Of a stretch of DNA of 64,000 nt, positions 35,502 to 44,436 are shown one piece after another (position 1 is the stretch's first letter; each line of letters starts with the position of its first letter). Both the position numbers and the translations under genes were made by a program. Under the pieces are notes generated by a model. That model did no database searches. It worked only from the letters and a program-made list of their open reading frames with translations, and was not told where the DNA came from. This stretch comes from VAZQ01 sp963817135 (GTDB lineage Bacteria; Pseudomonadota; Alphaproteobacteria; Rhizobiales; Xanthobacteraceae): contig CAWFNG010000001.1 in NCBI GenBank assembly GCA_963817135.1, positions 1-64,000 on the forward strand, in the 5' to 3' direction.

Positions 35502-36273
35502 AGATACTTTTCGTCGGCGAGACGCGGATGGGTTCCTGCTGCAGGCCCGCATCAAGGGCGATTGCGACCGGCCCGTACGGCGGCGTCATTGCGATCCTGT
35601 ATGCGCGCACAAAAGACTGCGCGAAATGCTGCAGCGAGACCGGCATGTCATCCCATTTCGTGAAATCCCGCACCAGAGCATTGATGTCCTGTGCAGAATG
35701 AGTAGTCGGCACGCCGGGCGGCCGATGCGCTGCATCGAGATCGTTTCCTCCGACAACAATAACCGGGACCCGGTCGCACCACGCGTTGTAGACCGCCATG
35801 GCCGCGTGTTGCAGGCCGACGGTGCCGTGGCACAGCGTCATCAGCGGCTTGCCCGCAGCTTTGAAATAACCGTGCGCCATCGCAACCCCGGATTCCTCGT
35901 GCGGGGTGGTGAGGAACTCCGGCATTTTGTTGTTGCCGTAGTTGATCAGGGACTCGTGAATGCCGCGAAAGCTGGAAGCGGGATTCGCCGGCAGATACTT
36001 GATGTCGAGAGATTTGATCACGTCGACCATGAAGTCGGAGCCGGCAACCCCGTTGATGCGGGACAATTCCTGCGGGGTTCCGGTTTCGGCGACGGCGACC
36101 TGCATGGTTGGAGGCAAGGCCGACGGCCGTCGTGGACCTGCGGCGGCAGGCGATCCCGCTTGGGTTGCGGCCTCTGTCGCCGCTGGCGTCACCGCGCTGG
36201 CAGCGCCCGCCACGGCAACCCCGGCAAGAAACTTGCGCCGGCTTACCGCCGGATGCGATTTTTTCCGAGCCAT
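35434..36273 (-). pseudogene. Tat-exported TPP-enzyme N-terminal domain, C-terminally truncated
   Basis: From the ATG at 36273 (GAGGAG upstream), the protein has a twin-arginine leader (VSRRKFLAGVAVAGAASAV) and then the N-terminal pyrimidine-binding domain of thiamine-diphosphate enzymes of the acetolactate synthase/benzoylformate decarboxylase type. That includes the conserved glutamate in TTPHEESGVAMAHGYFK and CHGTVGLQHAAMAVYNA. Similarity ends near ALDAGLQQEPI at about 35533. The central and the PP-binding domains are absent; the last residues are antisense to the glycosyltransferase region. It was cut by the same event that brought in the island. The Bug receptor gene lies upstream and was probably co-transcribed. 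Confidence 0.82.
35498..35521 (+). pseudogene. Eight-codon start of a truncated glycosyltransferase-like gene
   Basis: The ATG overlaps the stop of the preceding glycosyltransferase (ATGA), the usual coupling in such clusters, and reads MKILFVGE, a common start of family 4 glycosyltransferases. After that the sequence is the antisense of the TPP-enzyme gene (from about 35533 at the latest). The rest of the gene is missing, so the island was cut here. Confidence 0.55.
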
Positions 36274-36398
36274 TGGGATCTCCTCAGGATTCAGTCTCAC
36301 GCCGAAAGCGGCAGACTGGATATGGCTGGATACTATTTCCAGCCACACTGAGATGGAAGCTGCGTTGCCATGTTTTATCCGACGGGCTGAAATGACGT

Positions 36399-37394
36399 TC
36401 ATTCCACCTTCAGATTGAGCTTGCGCACCAGCACGCCCCATTTCGTCTCTTCGCTGTCGATATCGCGGGCGTATTCCTCGGGCGTCGATGTCAAGGGCTC
36501 GCCGCCCTCCGCATGGATGCGGCGCCTGACTTCCGCACTGTCGGTCAAGGAACGCAGCGCAGCGTTGAGCCGATCAATGACATCCCGCGGCGTGCCCGCC
36601 GGCGCAAGCACGCCATAATGCAGAACCGCCTCGAAGCCGGGGAGTCCGGATTCGCTTGCCGTGGGCACATCGGGCAACAGGCTAAAGCGCGCGGCGCTCA
36701 GGACTGCGATTGCTCGCAACGTGCCTGCCTGCAAATTGCCGAGCGCAGGCGGGAGCACGCCGAATGCAATCGGCACGTGATTGCCAACCACGTCGTTGAT
36801 CACCTGGCCGGTGCCCTTGTACGGGACGATGACCGCGTCGATGGCAGTCACCGCCTTGAACAGCTCGGCGGAAAGATAGCTGCCGGTGCCGATGGGCGCC
36901 GTTCCGATAGTGAGGCTTCCTCGCTCCGTTCGGGCGAGGGCCAGCAATTCGCCGATCGTCCTCGCAGGAAAAGCGGGGTTTGCCACGATGGCGACCGGCA
37001 TCGCCGCGATCAGAGCGATCGGCGCGAAATCCCGCCGCGGATCGAATCCGGCATTGCTGAACAGGCTGGGATTGATTGCAAGCGAGCCGGTATGGCCGAG
37101 AAAAAGCGTATAGCCGTCGGACTGGCTCTTGAGGAAGCTGCGCGTTCCAACCAGGGCTGAGCCGCCGGCGCGGTTGTCGACTACGACCTGCTGGCCGACC
37201 AGCGCTGAAAGTTTTTCCGCAACCACGCGCGCCATCGCATCGACGCCGCCGCCGGGGGGATACGGCACGACCAGCGTGATTTTGTGGGCGGGATAATCCT
37301 CTGCCCGTGCATCGCGAAAAACAGCAAGCGGCGCCAAAGCGCCGCTGAGAAGAAGGGCGACAGCCGCAATCACGGCCATCGGTATGTGACGCAA
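36399..37394 (-). CDS. Bug-family (TctC-like) solute receptor
   Basis: This 331-residue periplasmic receptor has a long leader (cleavage near DARAED, about residue 31) and the family marks HKITLVVPYPPGGGVDAMAR, VVVDNRAGGSALVGTR and VPYKGTGQVINDVVG. It is an orphan, since no TctAB lies in the window. It is upstream of the truncated TPP enzyme with 125 bp between them. Receptors of this kind bind carboxylates; the partner enzyme suggests a 2-oxo acid, which is inference. Confidence 0.9.
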   Translation of the reverse strand: MRHIPMAVIAAVALLLSGALAPLAVFRDARAEDYPAHKITLVVPYPPGGGVDAMARVVAEKLSALVGQQVVVDNRAGGSALVGTRSFLKSQSDGYTLFLGHTGSLAINPSLFSNAGFDPRRDFAPIALIAAMPVAIVANPAFPARTIGELLALARTERGSLTIGTAPIGTGSYLSAELFKAVTAIDAVIVPYKGTGQVINDVVGNHVPIAFGVLPPALGNLQAGTLRAIAVLSAARFSLLPDVPTASESGLPGFEAVLHYGVLAPAGTPRDVIDRLNAALRSLTDSAEVRRRIHAEGGEPLTSTPEEYARDIDSEETKWGVLVRKLNLKVE

Positions 37395-37486
37395 ACCTCG
37401 TCTCCAGAAAAAAGCATCATACCTCCATCGACGAGCAGAACGCCCGTCGATGGTTGGCGCAGATCAGCAGTCTGCTTCGCGACGCC

Positions 37487-37666
37487 TTAGTGGATCGAAG
37501 TCTCGATTTGAAGGCGTGCGATTTCGTCCTTCACCAGCAACTTGCGACGCTTTAGTGCCACGATCTGCAAATTATCGATCGAGGGATGCGACCGTGCTTC
37601 GTTGATTTCCGCTTCTAAAGCCCGGTGCCGTCTTTCCAGTTCCGCAAGATGGGCTTCTATGGACAT
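37487..37666 (-). CDS. DUF465 (YdcH-like) small coiled-coil protein
   Basis: This 59-residue ORF starts at the ATG at 37666 with a G-rich ribosome site (GGAGAACCCCCC). It reads SIEAHLAELERRHRALEAEI, then NLQIVALKRRKLLVKDEIAR, the standard DUF465 pattern of two charged helices around an LKRRKL core. The protein is probably an antiparallel coiled coil. Function of the family is unknown. A second DUF465 gene diverges from it 211 bp away. Confidence 0.85.
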   Translation of the reverse strand: MSIEAHLAELERRHRALEAEINEARSHPSIDNLQIVALKRRKLLVKDEIARLQIETSIH

Positions 37667-37877
37667 GTTGGGGGGTTCTCCTCAGCCAGAGTCCTTGCCT
37701 GACCTTGGCAGTTTACAACGATATGCCCAAATTCCGAAGCAAGATGTTATTGTGCGGCGCAGCAAATCCTCGCTTTCCTTACCCGCTGTTTCGGTGAATG
37801 TGTTGAATGAACCGCTCGAAAAGGGGTACTTTTTGCTGCTCCAGCGCGGGCGCGAGGCCAACAACCGCCGGTAGCTA

Positions 37878-38084
37878 ATGACAAAGGAAGAAGAACGCGA
37901 GTTGCAGGGGCAGCTGGCGCGACTGCAGCAGGAGCATCGCGATCTCGATGCCGCGATCTTGGCCTTACAGCACGCCCACGGATCGGATCAGCTTCAGATC
38001 CAGAGGCTTAAGAAACGCAAGCTGCACCTGCGCGACCGCATCTCCTATATCGAGGATCAGCTCACTCCCGACATCATAGCCTGA
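37878..38084 (+). CDS. DUF465 (YdcH-like) small coiled-coil protein
   Basis: This 68-residue protein has the same layout as its divergent neighbour: EEERELQGQLARLQQEHRDL, a short link, then LQIQRLKKRKLHLRDRISYI. Both helices are amphipathic and highly charged. It ends 7 bp from the convergent end of a Bug receptor gene. Function is unknown; relatives are often found in pairs in alphaproteobacteria. Confidence 0.88.
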   Translation: MTKEEERELQGQLARLQQEHRDLDAAILALQHAHGSDQLQIQRLKKRKLHLRDRISYIEDQLTPDIIA

Positions 38085-38091
38085 CGGCCGA

Positions 38092-39072
38092 TTACTCCGG
38101 CGTGATGCCGGCGTCGCGGATGACCTTGCTCCAGCGCTGCGTCTCACGCCTCTTGAGGTCGGCCATATCCTGCGGGCTGCCTCCGGCGGGCAGGATTTGC
38201 AGTTCGCGGAACCGCGCCTGCGTCTCGGCATCTTTGATGATGGCGTTTATCGCTGCATTAAGCTTGCTGATGATGGCTGCCGGAGTTTTGGGTGGAGCAC
38301 TGATGGCATTCCAGGTGTCGGAAATGAAATCGGGCAGACCGATCTCGATCAGGGTGGGAATATCAGGCAGGTTTTCAAGCCGGCGATCGGTTGCCGTCGC
38401 GAGGATCCTCGCCTTGCCGCCGGTGTGCAGCTTGAATGCTGAAGCGAGCTCCATGAAGATGAAATCGACGTGCCCGGCTACGAGGTCGTTAAGGGCGGGG
38501 CCTGTTCCCCGATAGGGGACATGCAGCATCCTTGTTCCGGTCAGGCTAGAGAACAGCTCCGCAGTCAGATGCGAAGTGGTGCCCGGTCCCTGTGAGGCGA
38601 ACGTCACCTTGCCCGGATTTGCTTTGGCATAGGCGATAAACTCCTGCACCGTGCGGGCGGGAAAATCCTGGCGCACCAGGAGTACATTCGGGAATTTCGA
38701 CATCACCGCTACCGGCTCAAGCGCGAGCGGGTCGAAATTGAGTTTTTTGTACAGCGCGACATTGCTGGTGATTGGCGCCGGCTGTGAGGCGAGCAGTGTG
38801 TAGCCATCGGGCTCGGCAACGAATACCGCCTCGGCGGCAATGTTTCCGCCGGCCCCGCCACGGTTCTCGATCACGAAAGGCTGGCCTAGCCGCTGTTGCA
38901 GGCTGCTCGCGAAAATTCGCGTCACGGTATCGACGCCGCCGCCGGCCGGGACGCTCACGACGATCTTAACGGGGTGCTGCGGGTAGTCAGCAGCGTCATC
39001 CTGCTGTGCGTGCACTGGCACGCTGCATGAAATCAGCGCCATTGCCGCTATTACCGCTGAAGGCTTCACCAT
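38092..39072 (-). CDS. Bug-family (TctC-like) solute receptor
   Basis: This 326-residue periplasmic receptor has a signal peptide ending near VHAQQ (residue 24), then YPQHPVKIVVSVPAGGGVDT, FVIENRGGAGGNIAAE and VPYRGTGPALNDLVAG, all family marks. It is one of three Bug proteins in the window and is not especially close to the other two by eye. There is no membrane partner. Its start lies about 105 bp from the 3' end of the RND pump gene, on the same strand. Confidence 0.9.
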   Translation of the reverse strand: MVKPSAVIAAMALISCSVPVHAQQDDAADYPQHPVKIVVSVPAGGGVDTVTRIFASSLQQRLGQPFVIENRGGAGGNIAAEAVFVAEPDGYTLLASQPAPITSNVALYKKLNFDPLALEPVAVMSKFPNVLLVRQDFPARTVQEFIAYAKANPGKVTFASQGPGTTSHLTAELFSSLTGTRMLHVPYRGTGPALNDLVAGHVDFIFMELASAFKLHTGGKARILATATDRRLENLPDIPTLIEIGLPDFISDTWNAISAPPKTPAAIISKLNAAINAIIKDAETQARFRELQILPAGGSPQDMADLKRRETQRWSKVIRDAGITPE

Positions 39073-39178
39073 CGCAGGCCGTCATTCCGTGTCCCGGGCG
39101 CCACGCGGCTTTGTAGCTTGCAGCCCGGGTCAAGTCAGTGCGACGCATTGGCAGATGTAGCTTGTAGCCCGGATCAAT

Positions 39179-42100
39179 TCACTTTTCCGCGCCAAGCGCG
39201 CCCAAGTGTTTCATCTGGGCTGCGGCGAGGCGTCGAAACGCGGCCGACCAACGCAACCGGTGCAGCCGCAGATTCTCCAGGAGCATGAGTGCCGCCGGCG
39301 TGACTATCAAGGTCAGCGCCGTGGCGAATCCCAATCCAAAAACGATCGCCGTCGATAGGTTGATCCACCACTGCGTCGCCGGCGCGCCGATGGTGATCTC
39401 GCGCGTCATGAATTCGATATTCATGCCGAACGCAATCGGCAGCACGCCGAGAATAGCCGTCATTGCCGTGAGCACGACCGGGCGCGCGCGCTCGCGGCAG
39501 GTCTCGATGATGGCCTCGTAGGCAGCCACGCCGTCACGCCGCAATCGATCGTAAGTGTCGATCAGGACGATGTTGTTGTTCACGATCACGCCGGCATTGG
39601 CGATGATGCCAATACCGGTCATCACCACGCCGAAGGCCTGTCCCATGAACATGAGACCGACCAGCACCCCGAAGATGGAAAGCACCACCGCGCTGAGCAC
39701 CAGCCCGACCGACGTAAGCTTGTTGAACTGCGCCAGCAGCACGGCAAAGATCAGGAATACCGCGGTGCCGAATGCCTTGAGCAAGAACGCCGAGGCTTTG
39801 TTGCGCTCTTCGTCTTCTCCTTTGAGCCTGAACGTCACGCCCGGCCCCAGGTCCGCCTTGGCGAGGTCACGCGCGATCTCCTGCTGGATGAGCGCCGTTT
39901 GTACGCCTTCGACAGTATTGGCAGAGACGGTCGCCACCCGATTGGCGTTGACCCGGTCGATATAGCCGACCCGCGGCACCGCTACGCGCCGCACGAAATT
40001 GCCCAGCGGCACATGCCCGGCAGACGTCTGCGCGCGCAGCTCGTCGATCTGGTCGAGGCTGCGTCGGTCCGGCGGAAACCGCACCAGAATGTCGACTGAT
40101 TTGTCGCTGTCGACGGGCCGGTATTCGGTCGCCTTGAGACCGTTGGTGACGAGCTGGATGGCGTTGCCGACGGTGTTGATGTTGGCGCCGTATTTGGCGG
40201 CCTCCGCCTTGTCGACCTCGATCTTCCAATCGATGCCGGGAAGCGGTTGGCCGTCATCGAGATCGCGAAGGTCTCCGCGCCGGGCAAGCTCGGCCGTGAC
40301 CTTTTGTGCGGCGGCGGGCAGGAGCGCCGGATCAAACGCGCTGATCTGAACCTGTACCGGCTTGCCCGTCGCCGGACCGGCGCGTGGCGCCGTCACCTCG
40401 ACCAGGATGCCGGGAATGTCCGCGGTGCTTTCGCGAACGGCGGCCATGATGCTGCGTGCGGGAGGACGGGTGCGCCAATCGGCAAACTCAAACTGAATGA
40501 CGCCGATCGTATCTTCGGTAATCTCGTTGGTCCCGCGCGGCTGGGTGCCGATGCGGGTGTAGATGGTGGCAAGCCCGTCGAAAGCGAGCACCCGCTTCTC
40601 GACCTCGCCGACCAAGCGATTTTTTTCCTCCAGCGAGAGATTGCCACGCGCATGCACGATCACTTGCCCGTAATCCGGCTCGACGCTGGGAAAGAACTCG
40701 ACCCCGCGTCCGAATTTGCCGTAAGTCACCTGCACGACTACCAGCAGGCATGCCGCAAGTCCGAGCGTCGTTGCCGGACGGCGCAACACCATTCGCACCA
40801 GCCGCAGATACGGTCCGTCTCCGCCTGCGTGCTGGCGACCTGCATCCTTTGTCGCTCCCTTGGCGCCCGCCGCATCGGATAGCGGACGAGCTTTTCCTAC
40901 GAGAGCTCCAAGGGTTGGCGTGAAGAACAGCGCAACCGCGAGCGAGGCGGACAGCGTGGCGATCAGCGTGATCGGCAGATATTTCATGAATTGGCCGACG
41001 ACGCCGGGCCAGAACAGAAGCGGCGAGAAGGCCGCAACCCGGGTCGCGGTTGCAGCGATCACCGGGCCGGCCATGCGTTTGGCGGCCAGCGCATAGGCCT
41101 GTTTCGGCGCCATTCCCTCGGCCAGACGCCGCTCGGCAAATTCCGACACGATTATTGCGTCGTCGACCAGCATGCCCACCGCCAAAATGAGCGAGAACAG
41201 AACGACGATGTTGATCGTCAGACCGGCAAGGTGCAGCCCAAGCACGCCCGCGAGAAAGGACGCGGGAATTGCAATCCCGATAAACAGCGAGGCGCGGATG
41301 CCAAGCGCAAACAGGATGACAATGGCGACCAGGAGCACCCCAGTGATGACCGAATTCTGCAGGTCACCCAGCATTTGGCGGATGATCTTGGATTTGTCCT
41401 GGGTGTAGGTGAGATGGACGGAAACCGGCCAGCTTTTTTGCAGCTGCGCCAGGACCGCCTTCACCGCGTCCACGGTCTCGATCAGATTGGCGCCGGTGCG
41501 CTTGGCCACTTCGATGGTCATCGCGGAGCGCCCGTTCACGCGGGTGATTGAGGTCGCGTCCTTGAAGGTAGGTTTCACCTCTGCGATATCGAGCAGTGTC
41601 ACCGCGGCATTGGGCGACGCGACAATGGGGATTTGCAGTATGTCCTGCGGCTTCTCGAACACCGAGGGTACTTTCACTGCGAAGCGGCCGGTCTCGCCTT
41701 CGAGCACGCCGGCGGCAATCAGTGTGTTGAACGATTGAGTAAGCGTGCCCAGCTGGTCAAGCGGGATGCCATAACTGCTCATCAGCGTCGGATCGACGAT
41801 GATCTCGACCGCTTCATCGCGCACGCCGCGCAGCTCTGCCGACAGCACCCCCGGCGCCTGCTCAATGGCATTTTTCGCGGTTCGCGCGATGTGCAGCAAC
41901 GTGCGCTCCGGCACGTCGCCGGAGAGTCCCACCACCAGCACCGGATAAAGCGCCAGATTGACTTCCAGCACCTGCGGCTCGTCGGCCGCGCGCGGCAGAT
42001 CGTGCTTGGCCTCATCGACCTTTGCGCGCACATCCGCAAGCGCAGCTTTGGAATCGAATCCGGCCTCGAATTCGAGCAGCACGAAGCCGCCGCCTTCAAA

Positions 42101-42355
42101 CGCGGTCGAGCGCATCTCCTTCACATTGCTGACCGCCTTGAGCTGGGTTTCGACCGGCCGCAGCAACAGCCGTTCGGAGTCCTCGGGGCTGATGCCGCGT
42201 TGTGAGAGCTGGACATAAATGATCGGAATCTTGACGTCCGGCTCGGCCTCTTTGGCGATGCTGAAATAGGCGACCAGCCCGGCAATGAGCAGAAACAGCA
42301 AAGTCGCAATAGTGAGACGCGCGTGGCTGATGGCGTAATCGATCGCTGTCCACAT
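39179..42355 (-). CDS. RND efflux pump inner-membrane transporter
   Basis: This 1058-residue AcrB-like (COG0841) protein has an N-terminal TM1, a large periplasmic loop, and the TM4 region DDAIIVSEFAERRLAEG whose aspartates carry protons. A second half repeats this plan (NAGVIVNNNIVLIDTYDRLR). Length and topology are normal. It is 10 bp downstream of its periplasmic adaptor gene on the same strand. No outer-membrane TolC gene is in the window. The sequence is intact. The substrate (drug, lipid or solvent) is not predictable. Confidence 0.93.
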   Translation of the reverse strand: MWTAIDYAISHARLTIATLLFLLIAGLVAYFSIAKEAEPDVKIPIIYVQLSQRGISPEDSERLLLRPVETQLKAVSNVKEMRSTAFEGGGFVLLEFEAGFDSKAALADVRAKVDEAKHDLPRAADEPQVLEVNLALYPVLVVGLSGDVPERTLLHIARTAKNAIEQAPGVLSAELRGVRDEAVEIIVDPTLMSSYGIPLDQLGTLTQSFNTLIAAGVLEGETGRFAVKVPSVFEKPQDILQIPIVASPNAAVTLLDIAEVKPTFKDATSITRVNGRSAMTIEVAKRTGANLIETVDAVKAVLAQLQKSWPVSVHLTYTQDKSKIIRQMLGDLQNSVITGVLLVAIVILFALGIRASLFIGIAIPASFLAGVLGLHLAGLTINIVVLFSLILAVGMLVDDAIIVSEFAERRLAEGMAPKQAYALAAKRMAGPVIAATATRVAAFSPLLFWPGVVGQFMKYLPITLIATLSASLAVALFFTPTLGALVGKARPLSDAAGAKGATKDAGRQHAGGDGPYLRLVRMVLRRPATTLGLAACLLVVVQVTYGKFGRGVEFFPSVEPDYGQVIVHARGNLSLEEKNRLVGEVEKRVLAFDGLATIYTRIGTQPRGTNEITEDTIGVIQFEFADWRTRPPARSIMAAVRESTADIPGILVEVTAPRAGPATGKPVQVQISAFDPALLPAAAQKVTAELARRGDLRDLDDGQPLPGIDWKIEVDKAEAAKYGANINTVGNAIQLVTNGLKATEYRPVDSDKSVDILVRFPPDRRSLDQIDELRAQTSAGHVPLGNFVRRVAVPRVGYIDRVNANRVATVSANTVEGVQTALIQQEIARDLAKADLGPGVTFRLKGEDEERNKASAFLLKAFGTAVFLIFAVLLAQFNKLTSVGLVLSAVVLSIFGVLVGLMFMGQAFGVVMTGIGIIANAGVIVNNNIVLIDTYDRLRRDGVAAYEAIIETCRERARPVVLTAMTAILGVLPIAFGMNIEFMTREITIGAPATQWWINLSTAIVFGLGFATALTLIVTPAALMLLENLRLHRLRWSAAFRRLAAAQMKHLGALGAEK

Positions 42356-42365
42356 GGCGCGTCGC

Positions 42366-43464
42366 CTATCTCGCCACGGCGGTCAATTCAGCGGCGCCGA
42401 CTGCCTCAACCGTTTGTCCCTCGCGAACGAAGTCCTGTCCCTGCACAATCACCTGGGTCCCCGGCGCGAGCCCGCCGACCCACATGGCCGACTGCTCGTC
42501 CTCGACGACGGCGACCGGCGCGAACTCCACCTTGCCTTGCGCGTCCACCGTTCGGACGCCGAGGTCCCCGGCCGGAGAAAATGTCAGCGCCGAGCGTGGG
42601 ATTTGCGTCGCCGGGACCGGCTGCAAGGGCACCGATACTTCCGCCGTGATCCCGTCCGGGATGCTGCCGTCCTTGTTCGGCAGTTCTACTTCGACCCGAT
42701 AGGTGCGCGTCGCGGTACTGGCGGTCTTGGCGACGAATTCGAATTTTTCCCGCGACAACTTCCCCCGTTACCAGCCGGGCTTGCGCTTTCTCGCCGACCT
42801 TCATGCCGGCAAGCTTGCGCTCGGCAACTTCGACGATGACCAGCATGGGGTCGAGCGACACCAGAGTCGCAAGCTCTCTACCAGTAAAGGAGAAGGCGGC
42901 TTGTCCAACCTCGACCGCGAGGTCCTGCACAACCCCTGACCAAGGGGCTCGCACTACGCCGCGGTCGCGCTCCGCCTGGGCGGCGGCGAGCGAGGCTTCC
43001 GCCGCCTTGAGCTGCGCCTCGAGATCGACGAGTTGGAGCCGCGGCAGCGTTCCATTGATGATCAGCTGACGCTTGGCGTCCAGTTCAGTACGCTTCTGCG
43101 TGACGACCGCCTCCGCCTGCGCGACCTGCGCTTCGCGCGCCTCGTCGGAGAGGACGGCGATAATGTCGTCCTTTTGCACCCACATTCCCCGCTTGACGCG
43201 CAACTCGGTCAATACGCCGGCCGCGCGGGCGGTGATGACGACACGCTTATCCGCCTCGGTGCGCCCCGAGAGCGTCAACCTGCGTGCATGCGCGATAACG
43301 GTTGCCCTGGTGACGGCTACGCGGAACGGCTTCTTTTGCTCGGTCTCGGAGGCGCGCACCGCGGTGCGGCTTTGTACCGTTTCGCGCGGAAAGAAATGTC
43401 CCGACGCAATCCAAAGCGCAGCCGCAGCGACCACTCCCAACGCGATGAAGCGGCTCCCTTTCAT
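42366..43464 (-). pseudogene. RND periplasmic adaptor (MFP), single frameshift
   Basis: The adaptor starts at the ATG at 43464 (GGGAGA upstream) with one TM anchor (FIALGVVAAAALWIA). It then has the barrel-sandwich/hairpin part (VKRGMWVQKDDIIAVLSDEA, AAQAERDRGVVRAPWSGVV) and EVAERKLAGMKVGEKAQARL. After the segment GEVVAGKIR at about 42742 the frame changes; the remainder (FVAKTASTATRTYRVEVELP to the stop at 42366) is in another frame. The join reads CGAATTCG; one A fewer gives CGATTCG and a continuous GKIRFVAKT. Otherwise it is full length. The frameshift may be a base-calling error. Confidence 0.88.
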
Positions 43465-43774
43465 GCGGCTCTCCCAGCGAAGCCGCGGCTGCACGCACGA
43501 CGCCATTCGGCGTCCTCGCCAGGTGATAGCGCCATTTTCGAAAAAGCCCCCCGAATCCCCGACCGATCCGCCGCCGATTGCATACGGAAATCGAGCAAAT
43601 CGCCAATTTCACATTCGCTGCGAACGCGGCGAAAATAGGGGCAACATCCGCGGCAGCGGGCCGCGCCGCATCCTTAATCGAATCTGTTCAAAATGCGGCG
43701 CGGAACGGTATCCGGCAAGAAGGCTATAACGAATGATGGCAAGCAGCTCGCCCGCTGTGCACTACGATTGAGCG

Positions 43775-43954
43775 ATGCACGCAAATCGCTGCGCGGCTCA
43801 ATTTCACGACAAAGCTTGGCTCGGCCTCGACTGGATGAATTTCTTTGTGGCCGACATTCAGACCGGCTTCGGCACGTTCGTCGCGTCCGGTCTCGGAGAA
43901 GATCCATACGAGCGGCTCTGCCTGCTCGAGTTTCCATCAATGCGCGGCGAGTGA
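43775..43954 (+). pseudogene. N-terminal remnant of an MFS transporter
   Basis: The 59-codon frame has LGLDWMNFFVADIQTGFGTF at 16-35, closely resembling the first transmembrane helix of a rhizobial MFS group (typically LNFFVADMQTGFGPFIAVYL). After VASGLGED the similarity stops and the frame closes at 43954. Eleven or more further helices are missing. Confidence 0.6.
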
Positions 43955-44057
43955 GGCAGAACCGCATCACAGAGTAACCGATTGCGACGAACCGGTCAGC
44001 GGCGCAGCTACGTAATGGACTTTTCAATGAGCTTCTGCTACATGCGCGGAAAATCGG

Positions 44058-44098
44058 AAGCCCGCGCGATCGCACCTCGGCGGCAGATCGGCGGGCTT
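44058..44098. promoter_or_regulatory. Hairpin in the leader of rpsU
   Basis: AAGCCCGC (44058-44065) pairs with GCGGGCTT (44091-44098), and CGATC pairs with GATCG inside it, with one bulged base. It ends about 41 bases before the rpsU start. It has no T-run on the plus strand. It could be a leader structure controlling rpsU or an old terminator. Confidence 0.35.
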
Positions 44099-44139
44099 CG
44101 GCACATCATTGCAAGGACACAACAGCAAAGGAATGACGC

Positions 44140-44412
44140 GTGCAGGTTCTTGTCCGTGACAATAATGTCGACCAGGCCCTCAAGGCGTTGAAAAAGAAAA
44201 TGCAGCGCGAGGGTATTTTCCGCGAGATGAAACTGCGCGGACACTACGAAAAGCCCTCGGAAAAAAAGGCCCGTGAAAAAGCAGAGGCGATCCGCCGGGC
44301 GCGCAAGCTTGCGCGCAAGCGCATGCAACGGGAGGGCCTCTTGCCCATGAAACCCCGTACGACGCCGAATGCCGCCGGTCCGGCGCGCGCCCCCCGACGC
44401 CCCTCGTTCTGA
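44140..44412 (+). CDS. rpsU: 30S ribosomal protein S21
   Basis: This 90-residue protein starts at a GTG with AAAGGA upstream and matches bacterial S21: VQALKALKKKMQREGIF-like start (VDQALKALKKKMQREG), EMKLRGHYEKPSEKKAREK and RRARKLARKRMQREG. The basic proline-rich tail (PRTTPNAAGPARAPRRPSF) is a longer alphaproteobacterial form. It acts in the small subunit near the mRNA Shine-Dalgarno helix. It stands alone. Confidence 0.95.
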   Translation: MQVLVRDNNVDQALKALKKKMQREGIFREMKLRGHYEKPSEKKAREKAEAIRRARKLARKRMQREGLLPMKPRTTPNAAGPARAPRRPSF

Positions 44413-44436
44413 CCGTCCCCCGCAGCGCCTCCCCCT

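Larger units (their letters stand above)
43465..44139. other. Gap with an MFS remnant and a hairpin before rpsU
   Basis: The gap between the RND adaptor start and rpsU has no intact gene. It holds a 59-codon MFS transporter remnant (43775-43954) and a hairpin (44058-44098) in the leader of rpsU. The rest shows nothing recognisable. Confidence 0.5.

Noticed and set aside
37542..37874. 110-codon plus-strand ORF over the DUF465 region
   Set aside because: It is antisense to the recognisable DUF465 gene and has no family similarity.
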